A stretch of 64,000 nucleotides of DNA from Ifrita kowaldi (lineage: Eukaryota; Chordata; Aves; Passeriformes; Cinclosomatidae), in contig VZRS01015031.1 in NCBI GenBank assembly GCA_013398055.1, positions 502,750-566,749 on the forward strand. Direction: 5' to 3'. The notes beneath the pieces are model-generated. The model saw only the letters and a program-made list of their open reading frames with translations. It was not told the DNA's origin and did not search any database. The translations under genes were made by a program, and so were the position numbers. How positions within the stretch are numbered: position 1 is the first letter of the stretch; each line of letters starts with the position of its first letter. Positions 48,960-61,612 of this stretch are shown in pieces.

Positions 48960-50977
48960 ATGCTAAAAGCAGTGCCTCATGACCAAATTTTGCTCACCAA
49001 GAGGAATATTAGGGCATGAGGATATAGTATAGTAAAGTGTTTCTGTACATTGAGAAAGATATTGAAGGTATTGTAAATGTACAAAACCATACATTAAAAA
49101 AACCTACAACACAACTAACAAAAAACACCTCAGGAACAGCCATTTTTAAACTTACTTATTCAGAATGTTGGATTTTATAAAATTGCTGAAATGCTTTTTC
49201 TTTTCATTTACTTTTGTGGAGAAAGGCAGAATATTGCACCATTCACAAAGCTTACAATTATTCAGAAATTTAAGTAGGTAACAGTTGCACTGAAAATTAT
49301 TTTTATAAACAGAATCTTGTTTTCAGACTGGATCAAATATGTTGTGTAACTATTGATTGGTGTTATATTAAGGAAGAAATTGATTTATTAACCTTTGAGG
49401 AAAGTAGCATCGTTTCAAAATTTTTGCGAGGAAAGTGTTATAAAATACTTCTTTTTTACTGAAAACAAGCAACAAAATCAAACCAGTTTTCTACACAAAT
49501 TGTTCTAAATTTGGTCTGAATTACTTGACTTTTCTCCTTCTGTATGGAATTAGGAAAGCATTAAACTAGCCTGGCAAAATTATTACAATTTAATAGTTGG
49601 AATAATCTTTGAAAACCTTACTCTGACTATACCTAACTGGTGCTGTCTGCCATATTAGTGAGAAAGCTGTTCTTTGCTAATGCAAGTCTTAAATTACACT
49701 TTCACTGAGTTTGTTTAAAACTCCTGACCACAAATACAGAAATGTAAGTGAAAACGGTAAAAAGATGAAGGGCCACATTCTGGTCGCTTTAAAGCAGACA
49801 ACTCTGCTTTATAAACAAGCATAATAAGGTAGAGTTTGTTTCATCTTGCATTTTTTCTGTATGGGAAACCCTGAAAAAATATAATTTTTATGTTGAGGAA
49901 AATATATCCTAGGATGTTATTGTTTCAGAAATCGCCCAACTTCATAAATACATTTGGTGTTCTAAAAAATGGAAGTGTTGTGATGTTTTGTAAGGTTCTG
50001 TAGAAAAAGCACTTTGAGAAATAGACCCTCTATAAAACAAGAGTTAGAACTGGCCATATTTAATACTAGTTTAAACATTCAGAATGGGTGCATAAATAAT
50101 ACAAAGTATGCATAAAGCCTTAAAATAAAAACCAAACAAAACTCAAACCCATACTCTAAAATCAAGGAGGATTTGCTGTCTCAAAACAAGGATGTGAATA
50201 GGTGGCTCAGACGCTATACATGAATGCCATTTCTGTAGTATCTTTGTTCTTGAGTTTTCAAAGATTGCGTAAGCTTTTTAGAAAAAAGCCAACGAAAACC
50301 CCAAAACCCAGCAACCCACATTCCGAGACTAATTAGGTCTCTCAAAAATGGTTTCATATTTTAAATGTTACATTTTCTAATGTAACTTTGTCTGGGACCT
50401 TTTCTATGAAGAGCAACATATTGTTGGAGATGGGAACACAGTGAGTAGTAAACACCAGCGCAAACCCCTGTAGTTCTAGACATCTGATTTGCAAAGAGAA
50501 ATACAAGATTCAGGAATGATTTTTACCGTAAGAATTCTGGCTTTTCAGCAAGAGCCACCACTGTCAAGCATTTACTGTACTTGAGCCCTGAAGAGGCAGG
50601 TACAGAGCCCAGCCACTGTAGTCACTTTATTTTGTACCATCTTTGTACATTCCTGTTGTATAGCTGGTGTTGTAGTTTTAGAGGGCCTTTGTTCTAATGT
50701 CTGAATAGTATTTAATACTAAAATTTATTATAATTTGCTGGAACTGCTGCTTATTTGTGCAGTGTTACAGTAATTCACAGCCCAGTTAGTGATGCAATTG
50801 TATACCAAAAGCAGTTTGAATAACTAAATGTTTATGTAACTGTACTCAATGAATATGAAGGTCTTGTACTGTATAATGGTGACAAGTTTTGCCATTTTAG
50901 TAATTTAACTATATTCAGTTTTCAGATTACGAACTCCAGGTTGCACTAAATTTGTCCTTGTTTTAGCAGTGGCTTAA

Positions 50978-50983
50978 AATAAA
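50978..50983 (+). terminator. Probable main AKAP11 polyadenylation signal
   Basis: AATAAA followed about 20-35 bases later by a GT-rich stretch (GTGCTGTTGTTTCTTG, 51006-51021). This is the standard layout for cleavage near 51000. Confidence 0.65.
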
Positions 50984-51003
50984 ACACATTTCACTGGCTT
51001 TGA

Positions 51004-54000
51004 GAGTGCTGTTGTTTCTTGTAAATTCATGGAATATTATTTTTCTTTTCAGCAAACACAGCTAAGACTGGTCCTTGTCAGTGGCTGTGTGAAGGCACTT
51101 GAGGAAGGGTATAGTAAACAGTGCATCAGTGGGTGGCATACTTCCTACAGAGTTAAATTGGAGTCCTGCAAGGCATGAGGACGCTTCTTTACTGTCTTGG
51201 GGTTGAAAAGTAAACCCGCAGTTCCACTGACATGCAGTAAAGTGTCACATGGACTCTACTCACAGCACAAGTGGGACGTAAGAACCAGTCAGCTGCATCT
51301 TGCCTGGAAGGTGGGTTAGTAAGGTTGCCTTGATATTTCCATGTGGACTGAGGTTGGAGATTGGCACTTTGTCCAGCATTTGGGAATCTAGCTTAGAACT
51401 CGGCTTTAGTCTTCTGGACAAATGCAAGAATACTCTGCCAATGAAAATGTATGAAACAGGACACTTCAGAGGCTTCTTCAAAATCCTCAAGTGTTTTGGT
51501 GTCTTGTGAAATCCACCAACCAGCTTATTGTCAAGTACCCCAAAATAGTAATGCTGAGCAGAGATGGTGTACCATTTCTAAGATTTAGAAGTACTGCTGT
51601 TGCAAATAGCTGTCCTAATGTCTTTTGGTGTATAAATTGTGAACCTACTAATCGCAGCTGGGTTTCATTTCAAGATTAGGAAATTTTTGCTGAAGTTACT
51701 TTAAAACCAGTAAGCATGAGTAACTCTCCCTTGATTGTTTTTGCAATGGTTGTTTAAAGGAGGTTCCTTTAGTATTTTGAGATTGCTTCCAAAAGGAGCA
51801 TTCTTTTGTTTCATTGCCATATCTGTTTCAAAGTTTTTTTGTTTGGGTAATGTCATGGTCAATCACATGGAAAATATATGTTAACTGAAGCAAGTAAATA
51901 ACTTACTCTTCAAATACTGTATGTCCAAAAAAGACAAGTAGTGAGTTGGAAACAAAGAAAGGATTTTCATTAAGGGAAAGAAGACATTCATGTGGAAGAT
52001 AAATCTGAGCTTTTTTCTTCCTGCCTTGGACTTTATTTTTCTTTCATTCAGCAGTCTGGTTCTGGCTGGCTTTATTCAACCACAAAACAGTATCCATGCA
52101 CTTTGTTTAACCTTGGTGTATTAAATTGAGAGTTAAGTCTCCAGCTAGTCCATAGTCTTCGCCCAACATGTGTGCTACTCCGTCTCTTGCTGCTGTTGGT
52201 CAGACCTTTCTCTCAGTCCCTAGCCTGAGCTTCTGGTGTGACTGAATTCCATGCTGGCTATTGCTCCAAGCCTCCGATTGGAAGGTGGCTACGGAAAGTG
52301 AGTCATGCCAAAGCTGCAGAAATGTACCCAGATCACTGACCTTACTGGTTATTGAGCACCATATTAATCAAATGCTGTCTCCTTCCCCTGCTGTTGAGGC
52401 AAACCATGAAGCGTGTGACTGCTTGGGGCAAGGGAACCAACAGTGACAAGCATGAGGCCATGTCTGTGGTCAGGGTACTGGCTATCTAGTCCATGACCAC
52501 ACAACACCTTTCCACAGAAATTACAAAAACTGAAATTAGGACCTTTATGTAGTCAGAACATAGAGTCTGCATTGCCTTTATCCCTCTGAAAATTGCTTCT
52601 GCTTGTGGGACTGTGAGGGAGCTTTGCATGCATTTACTTGGGCTGGTTTGTTTTTAATTAAGAAAAGGCAAAAGAGAACACTTGTGCAACTCATTTGACT
52701 TAGTTTTTTGAAATTCCAGTGCTTCAGCCAGGAATAAGATGAATACTGAGAAAAGAAAGGGTGTGATACTGTGGTACTTTTCTGCTATTTGCCCCTCTAG
52801 CCCACTTAATGCCAATCTCTTATTTTGAGCCTCCACCTCATTTGACTTCTGGGTTAAATCGGAGGCTCTTCCTACACTTTCCTTGTGGCTGTTGCTGGTT
52901 TCTACCTTTTTCCTGTCCTTTGTCAAGCCTTCTAGTGCAGCTGTCATCTTCAGCTTCTCTTTTGACCCTGCTCTGTTGTCCTGATGTGACTTCTGGCCTT
53001 CTCATTCTTGTCTGGTGGAAGTGGTTAAAAACCAGCAAGGGGAGTCTTAGCTGTGAGGCTATGGAATAAGGCTTGCCTACCAGAAATCATCAAGCAGTGA
53101 AGAAGAGCTAAACTTGCTTTTGGCTGAGTTTTTCACTCCTGTAGGAAAGTAATCTGTGGTTGCTTTGGTTTGGAACCCAATTTACTGCTTGCAAAACCGT
53201 TGGATTTTGTGCTGATCTAAAAGTAACTTTTAAGCTGGTACTGAAGTATAATGTAACTCTAACATACTCCTTAATTGATGCTGCTGTATGTGCAGCGTGC
53301 TGCTGGTTGGCTTCCAGACACAGGGCAGAACTCGGTCCTTTTGAAAGCTGGCACAACCCCAGTTGTCTCACCCAGTTGCATCAGGTCTCAATTTAGATAG
53401 ATAGTAACCTTTAGCAGCAAATAGTCAAGACCTAGGAAGGTCATGTTTTCGTATTATTGCCCTGTAGTGTGCTGCTGTGAACAGATGCTGCAACTGGATT
53501 GATTAACCACACAAGAGCAGACATGATGCTACAAAAATGATGACAATATGGACAGAAATACAGCAAAGAACCATCTGCTTCTGATGGAGGTTGTAGTTCA
53601 GAGGAGACGTATGATGTTTCTGTAGGAAATAAGAATATGCCTCGGTGGAAATCAAGTTGTAAAAGCAGAGAAATTATGTCAAGAGAAATGACAATACTCA
53701 GGTGTCCTGTTGAACTCTTTACACTGTGTTATGCAGTATGTATCAGCTAAATCCATTGGAGTTAAAAGGTACTGGGAATAGGAGAGCATCCATGCTGGCT
53801 GTCGCAGGACTGTGAGATGCTTAACTAATATTTCTGTGGCAACAGATCATATACGTTTTTCATTCTTCTAGCTTAGGAGGTTCAGAATGTGACTTGCGTC
53901 CTAATTTATTGCTGTAAATCATTATGTGAATATTGTATCTTCAGGGCAATCAGAGTCTTCAAAGGGTTAAGCCTGAAACATCCTGACAAGCTTAGTATAT

Positions 54001-55301
54001 GCTGGCGTCTTCAACAAAACCTCTTTTCCTGTGACTGCCTGAGAAAATAAAGAGGTGGGTGTTGGAAATTCCCCAAGGAGTCCTCATCAGTATGGTCGAA
54101 GTGCTTTTGAGAGGCTCCTAGAGACATGGTTTCAGAGAAACAAAAAATTTGGTAATTTTTGTTTAAAATTATCTTGGGAGATTTTTTTCATCCTCTGCAA
54201 GTGTTGGAATGGTACTGCTTATGGTATATGCCCAGCTTGTAGTCTGCATGTTTAAAATATGACAGACTTTTTCTCATGCATTATCTTGCCACCAATGTTA
54301 AGAAGAAATTTAAGTACATAAAAAAAATCATCCTTCCTGCTGCCATCCAAATTACACTGGATGAGTGATTTAGATTAATTAGGGAAATAACCATTAATCT
54401 GAATACATGGCAGCAATGAGAAGGTTAGTTGTTTCCATCGTTCATTTTCAATTTTCTTTCTTAAAAAGTAAACATTTTTCAGTAATTAGACTGGAAGTGC
54501 AGTAAAGCTAAAGCTCATGAAATTGTATCTAATTAAAAAGGAGAAAATGAAAGAGAATGAGCTGTGGTCATTACACAGTCTTGACCCTGGAGCTCACTTA
54601 ATTTGAACTGAAATTAATTTCCTACCAACTGTCTTTTATTTGCAACTCAAATGTTCAAACACAGTTGTGTCCTAAGTTCAATATCTGTTCTTACATGTGG
54701 AGTTTGTACAGTCTTGGGATGTTGAGAAAAGTAAAGGTTGCAAAGGTTTTCTTTTTGGTTGTAGTATCCTTACTGGGTGGGACTTTTTAACTAGTCCACC
54801 TTCTCAGTCTAGTAACTTCCAGCAGGGGTTGTGGATTTTATTGACCCCACATGCCATCCTTGGCACCTAGTCCATGGAATTTTGCTTCCCTGACTTGGTT
54901 TCGATACTACTCTCTGCTCCTAAACTCCTCTCTACGAACCTCAAGTCCTATGCTGCAGACGCTTCATTGACCCTGAAGAAGGTTTGACACCCTCAAAGAA
55001 GGTGAAATCTGTTGGAAGGAGTCAGTCTGTAAAATGGAACAATGATCCTGGGCTCTTCTGAAGAGTTTTGGACATTCACAATGACTCCTTATATTTGCCA
55101 AATCCCAGAATAGTTACCATTTTTATTACTCTCACAAATATGATCAAACAAATATTTTACAATTTCAGAAACATTCCTGTCATAAAGCTTGAAAACTGTG
55201 GGCCTTTTCAGGCAAATCTGGAAATCACTCATGGACTGTCCCGAACTGGTTGCATGTAGAAAAATCCTCATAATTTGGAAGTTAATCACTTTGTAAGTTC
55301 A
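51004..55301. other. Downstream intergenic region
   Basis: No gene recognised. ORFs are short and unlike known proteins. On this side the conserved vertebrate neighbour is TNFSF11, but its exons (transmembrane stalk and TNF homology domain) are not present. The part at 54281-54680 has a texture suggestive of conserved non-coding DNA, with paired TAAT-type motifs. Confidence 0.6.
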
Positions 55302-55800
55302 ACTCTGGGCCCCCCAACATAAGAACATGGACCTGCTGGAGTAGGTGCAGAGGAGGCCACTAACATGATCAGATGGCTGGAGCACCTCTCCTGCGAAGAC
55401 AGACTGAGAGAGCCGTAGCTGTTCAGCCTGGAGAAGAGGAGGCTCTGGGGAGGCCTTACAGCACTTTCCTAAAGGGTGCAGGCCTTACAGCGCCTTCCTA
55501 AAGCAAGAGAGCTGGGAGGGGGGCTTTTTGCAAGGGCATGTAACAATAGGAAAAAGGGGAGTGGCTTTAAACTGACAAGAGGAGAGGTTGAATCAGATAT
55601 TCAGAAGAAATTTTTCACTGTGAGGATGGTGAGGCACTGGAACAGGTTGCCCAGAGAATTTGTGGATGCCCCATCCCTGGAATTGTTCAAGGCCAGGCTG
55701 AGCAACCTGGTCTAGTGGAAGGTGTCCCTACCCACGGCAGAGGAGTTGAAACTGCATGAGGTTTAAGGTCCCTTGCAACCCAAACCATCTTATCATTCTA
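55302..55800 (+). mobile_element. CR1 LINE 3' fragment
   Basis: + strand CR1 copy, with the signature GCCTGGAGAAGAGGAGGCTC (55428-55447) and the C-terminal RT tail (FFTVRMVRHWNRLPREFVDA reading). It ends in the 3' terminal TTATCATTCTA. A 29-bp segment is tandemly duplicated at 55451-55505. 5' truncated. Confidence 0.93.
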
Positions 55801-58800
55801 AGTACCTGACTGGTTTTTTGACCTTTCCATGGGGAGTCAAAAGGATGAGACGTCTCTCCCTGTTCTAGATGGTGACTCACCTTCAAGGCAGTAGCAAACC
55901 CGTGGCTATGTAAAAGTCTAGGTATTCCCAAAGATAACGCTAGAAATGCAAGGATCTAATGTTCCACATGATATTATCCCTCTTTGTTTTGTTTTTCCAA
56001 GGGCATGACTTTGTAATAAAAGCCACAACAGCTAAGACTGTATTAAGATCCATTATGTTCATAGCACTGTGATTGCCTGGAATAAAGGAATTGTCTGCTC
56101 AGCTCTGACATGGGGCTTCTGGAAGTTCTTTTGGGTAGGTCTCTTGTCTTATTCTTCTTTGTTTCTCATTTTGTGAAGCTGACTGATGCTTCCTGCCCTT
56201 TGCACAGGGAGATGGTGGGAATTGTCTCCCTCTCTCCTCTACGTGAGCAAGAAGTCTCCTGCCAAGCTGAATTTGATTGATGAGTCTCCAAGGAAAGAGG
56301 TCAATGGCAGAGGATTATGTGTGGCAGATGGATGTTAACAGGCATGTTAGGTGGTCATGTATTAATTTAGGTGCAGAGAGCTAATTCAACAGCTAATTAA
56401 CCACCCCTTGAGAAGACCTGAATTCACCATTTCAGAACTGCAGTCCTCTCCCATTGAGAAAGTATTGGTCATGGACTGACATGATTGAAAATTGCAGCTT
56501 AAAAGGTAAAAATGTTCTTTGAATTATGTTTGAAAGAAATAAAAAATACTTTAAGTAGAGTTACATAAGTAACTGGGTATTTGCTCTTGGTGTACGGGAG
56601 TTCAGACTGAAAATACTCCTTGTTAGCCTTAAAATGTGTTCTGATGCCTGCAGCCCCTCCAGAGAATGGTTCTTCATACACTCTATTTCCAGCTGAGCAG
56701 AAGAGAGGTCTCTGGGAGGGCACTGAAGCACATATAATGGCAACAAGGCGATAAAACCATCCTGGTTGTGCTACTCACCTGACAAACACTGTGCTCTCAA
56801 GAGAGCCACAAAAATGTTTTGAAGAAAGCAGCATAACCACTCTCCTGCTGGTGGTTTGGTGAACCTCACGGGCGGCCCACAATCGGATGTCAGCCATACT
56901 TTCCAAGCGGCAGCAGTGGTTTGACATAAAATGCAGCCAGGCTTGCACTTTGGCTCCAGGTAACGCCACCACAACCTGTTTAGAATGTTTGCTCTGTTTA
57001 TGGTTAGCGATGGATGTTTTGGCCAGGCTGGACCATCAGAAGCACCTTCACAATGAACTACTTTACGCAAATTACCCCAGTCGTGGTCTTTTCAGGCTGA
57101 ATCTCATGTAAATGCTAAATGCTTGAATTTTCACCCTCACAGAAATACAGGGCTTTGATGCTATGGGCTTGCATGGTAGCAAACCTTGCCAGGTTTTCAG
57201 GCGAGGCCAGTATGTTAAATTATAGTAAATGTAGTGCATGCTTCTCTCTGTAGCTTGATAGCTGTAATTTGTTAGCTAGAAATGCACTATTACATACATA
57301 CTGAGGTTTTGTGGATTTCCTGGCTTCGTTGTTACAATGAGGACAAGTGATTAATCATGTAACATGTCTAGTGTCGAGTGAGTGCATCCGGTCCAGTTTT
57401 TATTGCTGTTTTATATTACTCCCTTCATCCGTACCTCTCTGTCTTACACATAGTTTTATACCAGTTCTTCTGCTCAGCTTTAATCTTTGTACTAATCACT
57501 GACAGTTTCAACAGCCTTTTAAGGAAAAGAATGACACAAAAATAAGACTTTTAAATGTTATAGAAAATTGTCTATACTCAGATCTTTTTTTTTTTTTTTT
57601 GGAGATATATTCTCTTAGAAGGTAAAAAGTTTCAAATGTTCATTCTCTTACATTAAGGATAAACATACAACTCTGGAAGCTGAAGGTACCGTTGTGGGTT
57701 TTGGCATCTTATGAAATAAATGTTTCCTATCAGATCCTTACACGTGAACTGCATCTGTGAGATAGATGCATCTTTATTTTCAGCAGCCTTAAGTGATCTT
57801 CCACATCTTCCACCTGCCTCCCACCCTCACTTGACCAAAAACACTGTCAGAGAGACTCAGCATTAGCAATATCCCATAAGTAACGTTCTGGGCCCATTTA
57901 GAGGGTGTTGGCCCATTTTTAGTTCTTTACATTTTTCTGCATCTCCTTTTAATAACTTTGCTCTGGAAATTACAGTATAACCTGGCTCATAACTGAATTT
58001 ACTTTAAAAGATCTTTGCTTTACTTTAAAACCCTGTCACCTTTCTCCTCACCACAGTAGGAGTGGCAATTCCAGATTATAGGAAATTCGTTATGGTTTTG
58101 TGATTTCAATGCTGGAGTCAAAGAAAATGCAGATTTACCCAGCTGTGAAGATGACAGAGGTGGGTTTCTGCAAAGGGGATTTTCCCATTTGATAAGTGTT
58201 GCAAGAGAGTGAGAAGAGAAGTTGGCCAAGAGGTGAATGAGGTTACCCACAGGCACCAGTGGTGCACCCGATATGGCTCAGTTACTGAACTGTGGGTATA
58301 TGGGTCAGTGAAAAGGCAGAGATTACTGGAAAAACAAAGAGGTGTTGGAGCTGGGGAATTCTAAGTAGCAGCAAAAATAGGCAACATAATGTGTTGGAGT
58401 TTTAATGCAAAAAATGAAACCAGACAACTTCGCTCTAAGGTGAGTGCTCGATAATAAATCTTTGGAGAAAGGCATGGATCTCTTAGCTTGTGTGTGTGCA
58501 CCTCCAGCCAGTGTGCAACCAAAGAAGAAAACACCACACTTTGCAGAATCAGAAATAAAAGTCCAGGTAGAGGTAAAACTACAGGTCTAGTGAAGTCCAA
58601 TAGTAGTAACAGATTTTCAAAGATGGATGCACTTACTTATGTCATCAAATTTGGCATTGTCTACCTTATGCCTGTCTGCTTGTTCCTCAAACTGGCTCGC
58701 ATTTAGCTGAACACTGGAACTGCTATGAATGTGCAAATACCCAGGTTTAAGCCCAGCTGAAGTTGTGTACATGGTATAAACACAGTTCTGCATATCTGCC

Positions 58801-60904
58801 TCTAGGATATGGACTCTGCTGTTGGAAGCTCAGCAGTCCACAGTTTTTAGCTCTTCAGAGAACGTGTGCAGTGTCACCAATCCCAGCTTTTGGCAGGACT
58901 TTTTAGATGGAGAGAGAAGGAAGATAAACAGTGTTCTCAAGTTTGCAGTTTCACAAAGCTTTTGAGTAACTTGGAGAGATGCATTTGTGTAGACATCACA
59001 GATGGCTGCAGTCTAAGGATTTTAATGCTGAAAAGCCTGGTCCTAATTTCCAATTAGGCAATTATTTAAACTGTAATTCATAGTTATGGCAAAATCTTTT
59101 AAGACTGATGGCATTATGTAAATACAGGAAGATTTTTGGAAGTAAAGGAATCATATGGGAAGATGACACCTTTGCTATTAACTGTTGCTGGAAGCATTGA
59201 ATGGAGCTGATGAGGCTTGTTATTCCTGTGGCTATTCTTACCTTGAGCTTTTATAAAAGCCAATGCATCTGACACATCAAGATGACTTATGGATGGCTGA
59301 GATGGAGACATCCGGCGTCCTTACTCTTAACAGTGAGGTAATTTTCTACAGAAACTTCTACATATCCTCCAAGGTCTGGCCTCTGTAAAAGGGGTCAGTA
59401 AAATGCATTTGTCAAAATGAATACCTGTTGGAAAATTGCCACTTTGATACACTAATGCGTAAGAATCAAGAGGAAGATAAATAGCTAGGACTCCTTACTG
59501 GGTTATTGGCTTTTTTGAGGTTTCAGAGTCAGAAATAAATACACAGTGGTGTCATTAGATTTATTTTATGAGACCGAAAAATTACTATCAGAATTTAAAA
59601 GCAGTGTATTTATGTAGGCAAAATCTATTTCTTCTGTTAGGGGCTAATTTTACAGCACTTAACATTTACTTCCCAGAAACGTGCAGGGCAATGTCCTTGG
59701 CCTGTGTATAAAAATCAATATTTGACGCTATAGTAGCACGTACTGCTTCATGCTGAAAATGGTCTTATCAGCCCATTAGAGGAATACAGATGTCTCTCAG
59801 CCCAAAGCCCACTGCTGACTACCTCTGTTGGTTTGTCTGTCCTCAGGTGTGAAGGCAGCTTGAGACCATTGATGGACAGGCTGAGGACCTGCCATGAGTC
59901 CTGTTCAGACGTGTGCCCACTGCAAACTTCTGCAGTGAACTTCTGAAGGGCTGAGAGGATGAAATACCTGATCTGCTGCTAGATATCTTTATTTTCTAAT
60001 GACATCTCCCCTCTATTCCTTTTGGCATGGCTGACAGCATAAAGCTCCAGCCAATGAATAGTCAGGCCGAGATTTGTATGCTAAGGCGGTCATGGAAAGA
60101 CATTTTCCAAAGCATTTAAGGCTTACAAGCAGGAATGGGCCTGAGACCCCCTTTTGGCAGCTCTAATACAACTCTTTATGCATTTTCTCCAAAGCAGCTT
60201 AAATGAGATGTGTAAAATGCATAAGCAGGCCTAGAAGAGAGGCCAAGACATTCCCTGTCTTTAGGGAAAAAGCCAATTTATAGCACTACAGTCAGAATGC
60301 TCTTCTTATTTCTATTGCTCACTCTGACATTCACAGGGTATTTTGCAGCAAGGCTTGGTTAGAACTGTAAAGTCAAATTTTGCTGTAGAGTGTTGCAGTG
60401 GCGAGCAACTCTTGGAGTGCAAGTGCCTTGGTGGTTTAAATCCCACTCAGAAGAGATGGGCACAGTAGCAAGTGTATCCCTTCTGGGAGCAGTGTTCCTA
60501 CCAAGAAGCAAGTATGTGAACAACAAGAGGTGTCTCAGTTGTCTAGGGATCTCCTGCGAGTCCACATCCTTTAGACATTGCTTGAGCAGAATGGTACTAG
60601 CTCCCTTCCCTCTCCAGTCTGGAATTGCAGCAGAGATTTGGGGTGTAGCTGAGACCGCAGCCATAAAACTGGCAATGTAATAGAAGATTCCTGCTTCATA
60701 AGCAAAGTCCTTATCAGAGCTGAAATGTCGTTTATGAGAAATGTATGCACATAAGGTGATTCATCTTGCTGGAGGACTGCACTTATGTTGGAATCAGCTG
60801 CTCTAAGTTCCCTATAGGACTCATGGGAAACAAAACCTCCTTCTGTAGCATGATTTGTCTAATTTCATGTAGATATTGGAAAACTGAGTAAGTGCCTCTA
60901 TTTC
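55801..60904. other. Downstream intergenic region between CR1 copies
   Basis: No gene recognised. ORFs of up to about 100 codons look like chance. A T tract lies at 57585-57600. Stretches around 56270-56480 and 59590-60310 have balanced composition, frequent TF-like motifs and no repeat signature; they are only candidates for conserved non-coding elements. Confidence 0.55.
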
Positions 60905-61355
60905 TTTTAACAATCACAGAAACAGAAAATTATAGGATTGTTAAGGTTGAAAAAGACCTCTAAGATCACAGGGTCCAAACATTAACCCACTATTGTCAAG
61001 TCCATCACTAAACCATGTCACTAGGTGCCAGATCCACACATTTTTGAATGCTTCCAGGGATGGAGATTCCACCACTTCCCTGGGCAATGCTTGACCATCC
61101 TTCCAGTGAAGAAACTTATCCTCGTATCCAGTCTAAACCTTCCCAGGCACAACTTGGGGCCATTTACTCTTGTGCTGTTGCTTGTTACCTGGGAGAAGAG
61201 ACTGACTCCCACCTTCATACAGCCTCCTTTCAGGTGGTGTAGAGAGTGATAAGGTTTCCCTTGAGCCTCCTTTTCTTCAGGCTAAACAGCCCCAACTCCC
61301 TCAGTTACTCCTCACAAAACTTGTTTTCTAGTCCTCTCACCAGCTTAACGACCAT
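60905..61355 (-). mobile_element. CR1 LINE 3' fragment
   Basis: Minus-strand CR1 copy. The + strand reads the reverse complement of the 3' tail and C-terminal RT, including CTAAACCATGTC (61009-61020), GATGGAGATTCCACCACTTC and TCCTTTTCTTCAGGCTAAAC. It is 5' truncated at about 61355. Confidence 0.93.
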
Positions 61356-61393
61356 AAAGGAATCTGGATTACTAGTTAATGTGTTGATACGTA

Positions 61394-61612
61394 TCATAGA
61401 ATCACGGAATAACCCGGGTTGAAAGGGAACTTTAAAGATCATCTGGTCCAATATTTTGGGGGAAAGGGAGCCTTAATGAGGTTATCTAGCACCCTGCCCA
61501 GTCATAAATGGAAAACTTCCAGTGATGGGAGCACCTCCATGCCCCTGTGGAGGTTGTTCAGTGAGTGACTACACTCACTGTAAAATTTTTCTTTCTTGTA
61601 TTGGGATGATTA
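61394..61612 (-). mobile_element. Short CR1 LINE 3' fragment
   Basis: A second minus-strand CR1 3' end begins at ATCATAGAATCACGG, with TTTAAAGATCATCTGGTCCA (61431-61450), and fades near 61612. It is in the same orientation as, and about 40 bp from, the preceding copy, but has its own 3' terminus and is therefore a separate insertion. Confidence 0.85.

Larger units (their letters stand above)
46760..51003 (+). other. AKAP11 3'UTR (about 4.2 kb)
   Basis: After the stop, no further splice-linked coding sequence is visible. The sequence is AT-rich and runs to a good polyadenylation context near 51000. Mammalian AKAP11 also has a very long 3'UTR. Internal AATAAA hexamers at 47692-47697 and 48954-48959 could give shorter forms. 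Scattered ORFs here are chance. Confidence 0.75.
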
